Shown here piece by piece: positions 62,727 to 64,000 of a stretch of DNA of 64,000 nucleotides. The stretch is taken from the NCBI RefSeq assembly GCF_003034915.1, contig NZ_PZJX01000050.1, forward strand, positions 1-64,000. The letters run 5' to 3'. The position numbers and the translations under genes were made by a program. Within the stretch, counting starts at the first letter, position 1, and each line of letters opens with the position of its first letter. The stretch comes from Mesorhizobium helmanticense. GTDB lineage: Bacteria; Pseudomonadota; Alphaproteobacteria; Rhizobiales; Rhizobiaceae. The notes under the pieces were generated by a model that saw only the letters and a list, made by a program, of their open reading frames with translations, was not told the DNA's origin and searched no databases.

Positions 62727-63632
62727 TCAAAGTGCGGCGCGTTGCCTTGCCACCAGCCAGTCGCGCCCGGCATGGGCGAATACGGCGCAGAGCACGATGG
62801 CGCCGCCGATCATGCTGGCGGCCGGCGGAATCTCGGCCAGGAACAGGAAGGCGAACAGGATCGCAAACGGCACTTCGGCCGAACCGAGCAGGCCGGATTC
62901 CGCCGCTGGAATGAGGCGCGCGCCCTCCGTCCACAGGATCGAGGCGAGTGCGAAGGAGGCGCCAAAGGTGGCGAGCAGCACGGCATCCCTTGGCGACACC
63001 GCCAGCGGATCGGTAACGAGCCAGCCGAGCACGAACAGAAGGAATGCCGCCACCGCACCGGCCCACACCACCGGCGTATCGCGAAAGGCACGCACCATGA
63101 TCATGTAGAGCGCGCCGCCGATCGTCATCAGCAGCGCCAGCCCGTCGCCCAACAGATGCCCGGTGCCGAAGCCGGACCAGACCATGATGCCCACGCCGCA
63201 GAGGGAGACGGCGGCGGCCAACATCGTCTGCAGCCGGAATCTCTCGTGCACCAGAGCCCAGGCCAGCAGCGCGGTGACGAAGGGCGCGGTGGCGTAAATG
63301 ACGGCGACATTGGCGACGTAGGTGAATTTGAACGCAGAGATGAAGGCGATGCTGGCCAGCGCTCCCTCGACGGCCAGTAGCCAGCCTCGCCAGCCAAGCC
63401 GCAGGCTTTCGCGCCCGCCGGAGCGGCGGCGGCGCCAAAGCACATAGAGCGTGATCAGGATCGAGCCGACAAAGCCGCGCCAGCAGGTGATGGTCAGCGG
63501 ATCGGCATGGATCGACTTGGTCAGCACGCCGGTGAGGCCGAAGACAGCCGCCGACGCCGAAACCAGGATGATGCCAAGGGTTCGCTCGGCGGCGGCGTCG
63601 GTGGTGCCCGGCATGCTCAAGACCTCTGTCAT
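62727..63632 (-). CDS. EamA/DMT family transporter
   Basis: 301-residue inner-membrane transporter with about 10 helices and two EamA repeats (GIILVSASAAVFGLTGVLTK at the start of the first; the second begins near GLALLMTIGGALYMIMVRAF). Characteristic SAFKFTYVANVAVIYATAPF and LWTEGARLIPAAESGLLGSA. The substrate is unknown: amino acids, metabolites or drugs in other members. Confidence 0.91.
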   Translation of the reverse strand: MTEVLSMPGTTDAAAERTLGIILVSASAAVFGLTGVLTKSIHADPLTITCWRGFVGSILITLYVLWRRRRSGGRESLRLGWRGWLLAVEGALASIAFISAFKFTYVANVAVIYATAPFVTALLAWALVHERFRLQTMLAAAVSLCGVGIMVWSGFGTGHLLGDGLALLMTIGGALYMIMVRAFRDTPVVWAGAVAAFLLFVLGWLVTDPLAVSPRDAVLLATFGASFALASILWTEGARLIPAAESGLLGSAEVPFAILFAFLFLAEIPPAASMIGGAIVLCAVFAHAGRDWLVARQRAAL

Positions 63633-63854
63633 TTCGCCAGACTACGCCGTCTCGTCCTGACACCATACTGTCAGCAGGATTGCCAGATCCTACAGCCGCT
63701 TGCGGGAATGTTCGTTGCCAACGATCAGCAGGCCGGCCGTGAAGATCAGGGCAGCCTTTGGCCGCGGGACACACTTCGAACGTCGCTGTTGACTTGGCCC
63801 CTGGGTCAGCCCCGATAAGATAAGAAAGCGGTCAGCCAGCAACAAGGTGATTCC

Positions 63855-64000
63855 ATGCGCTCCTCCGCCCAGTTCCTGAACGCTTCCGAAGCCGCCAGCC
63901 GGCTAGGCGTGTCGGCCAAGGCCCTGCGGCTCTATGAGCAGCGAGGCCTGATCGCTCCGATCCGCACCGCGGCCGGATGGCGGGCCTACGGTCCTGTCGA
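63855..64000 (+). CDS. MerR family transcriptional regulator, 3' truncated by window edge
   Basis: First 48 codons of a regulator. MRSSAQFLNASEAASRLGVS and AKALRLYEQRGLIAPIRTAA followed by GWRAYGPV is the MerR winged-helix DNA-binding domain; the usual R-x-Y appears as RAYG. AAGGTGA lies 7 bp before the ATG. The effector domain is outside the window, so the inducer cannot be judged. Confidence 0.88.
   Translation, partial: MRSSAQFLNASEAASRLGVSAKALRLYEQRGLIAPIRTAAGWRAYGPV

Overview
The window looks like chromosome of a Mesorhizobium-type alphaproteobacterium (Rhizobiales). This rests on high GC, Omp2b-like porins with a Rhizobiales signal-peptide style, a long RpoZ, a single bifunctional RSH protein, the dapA-smpB-rpoZ-rsh-pyrE-acpS-lepB-rnc-era-recO order typical of rhizobia, and short palindromic intergenic elements of the RIME type. 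The genus is inferred; no rRNA or tRNA gene lies in the window. No prophage, CRISPR array or insertion sequence was seen. About 64 genes are supported, most of them core housekeeping genes.

Layout. 1-5.5 kb: 3' part of a porin with its terminator, a solitary tyrosine recombinase, an alpha/beta hydrolase and a lytic transglycosylase separated by a palindromic element. 5.8-10.8 kb: dapA, smpB, a GH25 muramidase, a divergent HxlR regulator/alcohol dehydrogenase pair, a family-5 uracil-DNA glycosylase and a NYN-domain nuclease. A decayed copy of the 3' end of the glycosylase gene lies on the other side of the HxlR/dehydrogenase pair, so that pair is bracketed by direct repeats. 11-18.7 kb: rpoZ, rsh, pyrE, a VOC protein, a DUF2062 protein, acpS, lepB, rnc and era, several with overlapping stop/start codons. 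18.7-24.6 kb: a block between era and recO with an APH-type kinase, a winged-helix/TPR regulator, a CPBP protease, an orphan MbcA/ParS-like protein and a second, complete porin. 24.7-30.4 kb: recO, a PaaI thioesterase, a large DUF2339 membrane protein, and an ECF sigma factor with its anti-sigma factor behind a GGAAT/CGTT promoter.

30.5-33.4 kb: a compact cassette of a GNAT/C39-peptidase fusion, a RimK-like ATP-grasp protein with an RLAN-type N-terminus, and a DUF3303 protein. This is the best candidate for a poorly understood system, probably peptide or amide-bond modification. 33.4-44 kb: a LysR regulator divergent from a fatty acid desaturase, a PAS-PAS-GGDEF-EAL protein, an HD hydrolase, ygfZ, dihydroorotase, several small hypothetical proteins, a NUDIX hydrolase, an SRAP protein and a 51-residue basic protein. 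44-52.6 kb: cysS, a VOC protein, two tandem GFA proteins and proline iminopeptidase (a run of overlapping genes), then cimA, rarD, a ZntB-type transporter and a LOG protein.

52.6-64 kb: a LysM envelope protein, an ArsR regulator and Atm1-type ABC exporter with an operator that covers the -10 box and start codon, psd-pssA for phosphatidylethanolamine synthesis, an Aas-like acyltransferase/ligase on the other strand, a tautomerase divergent from a LysR gene with a palindrome next to its start, an EamA transporter, and the first 48 codons of a MerR regulator cut by the window end. All family assignments come from reading motifs and lengths, without database searches.
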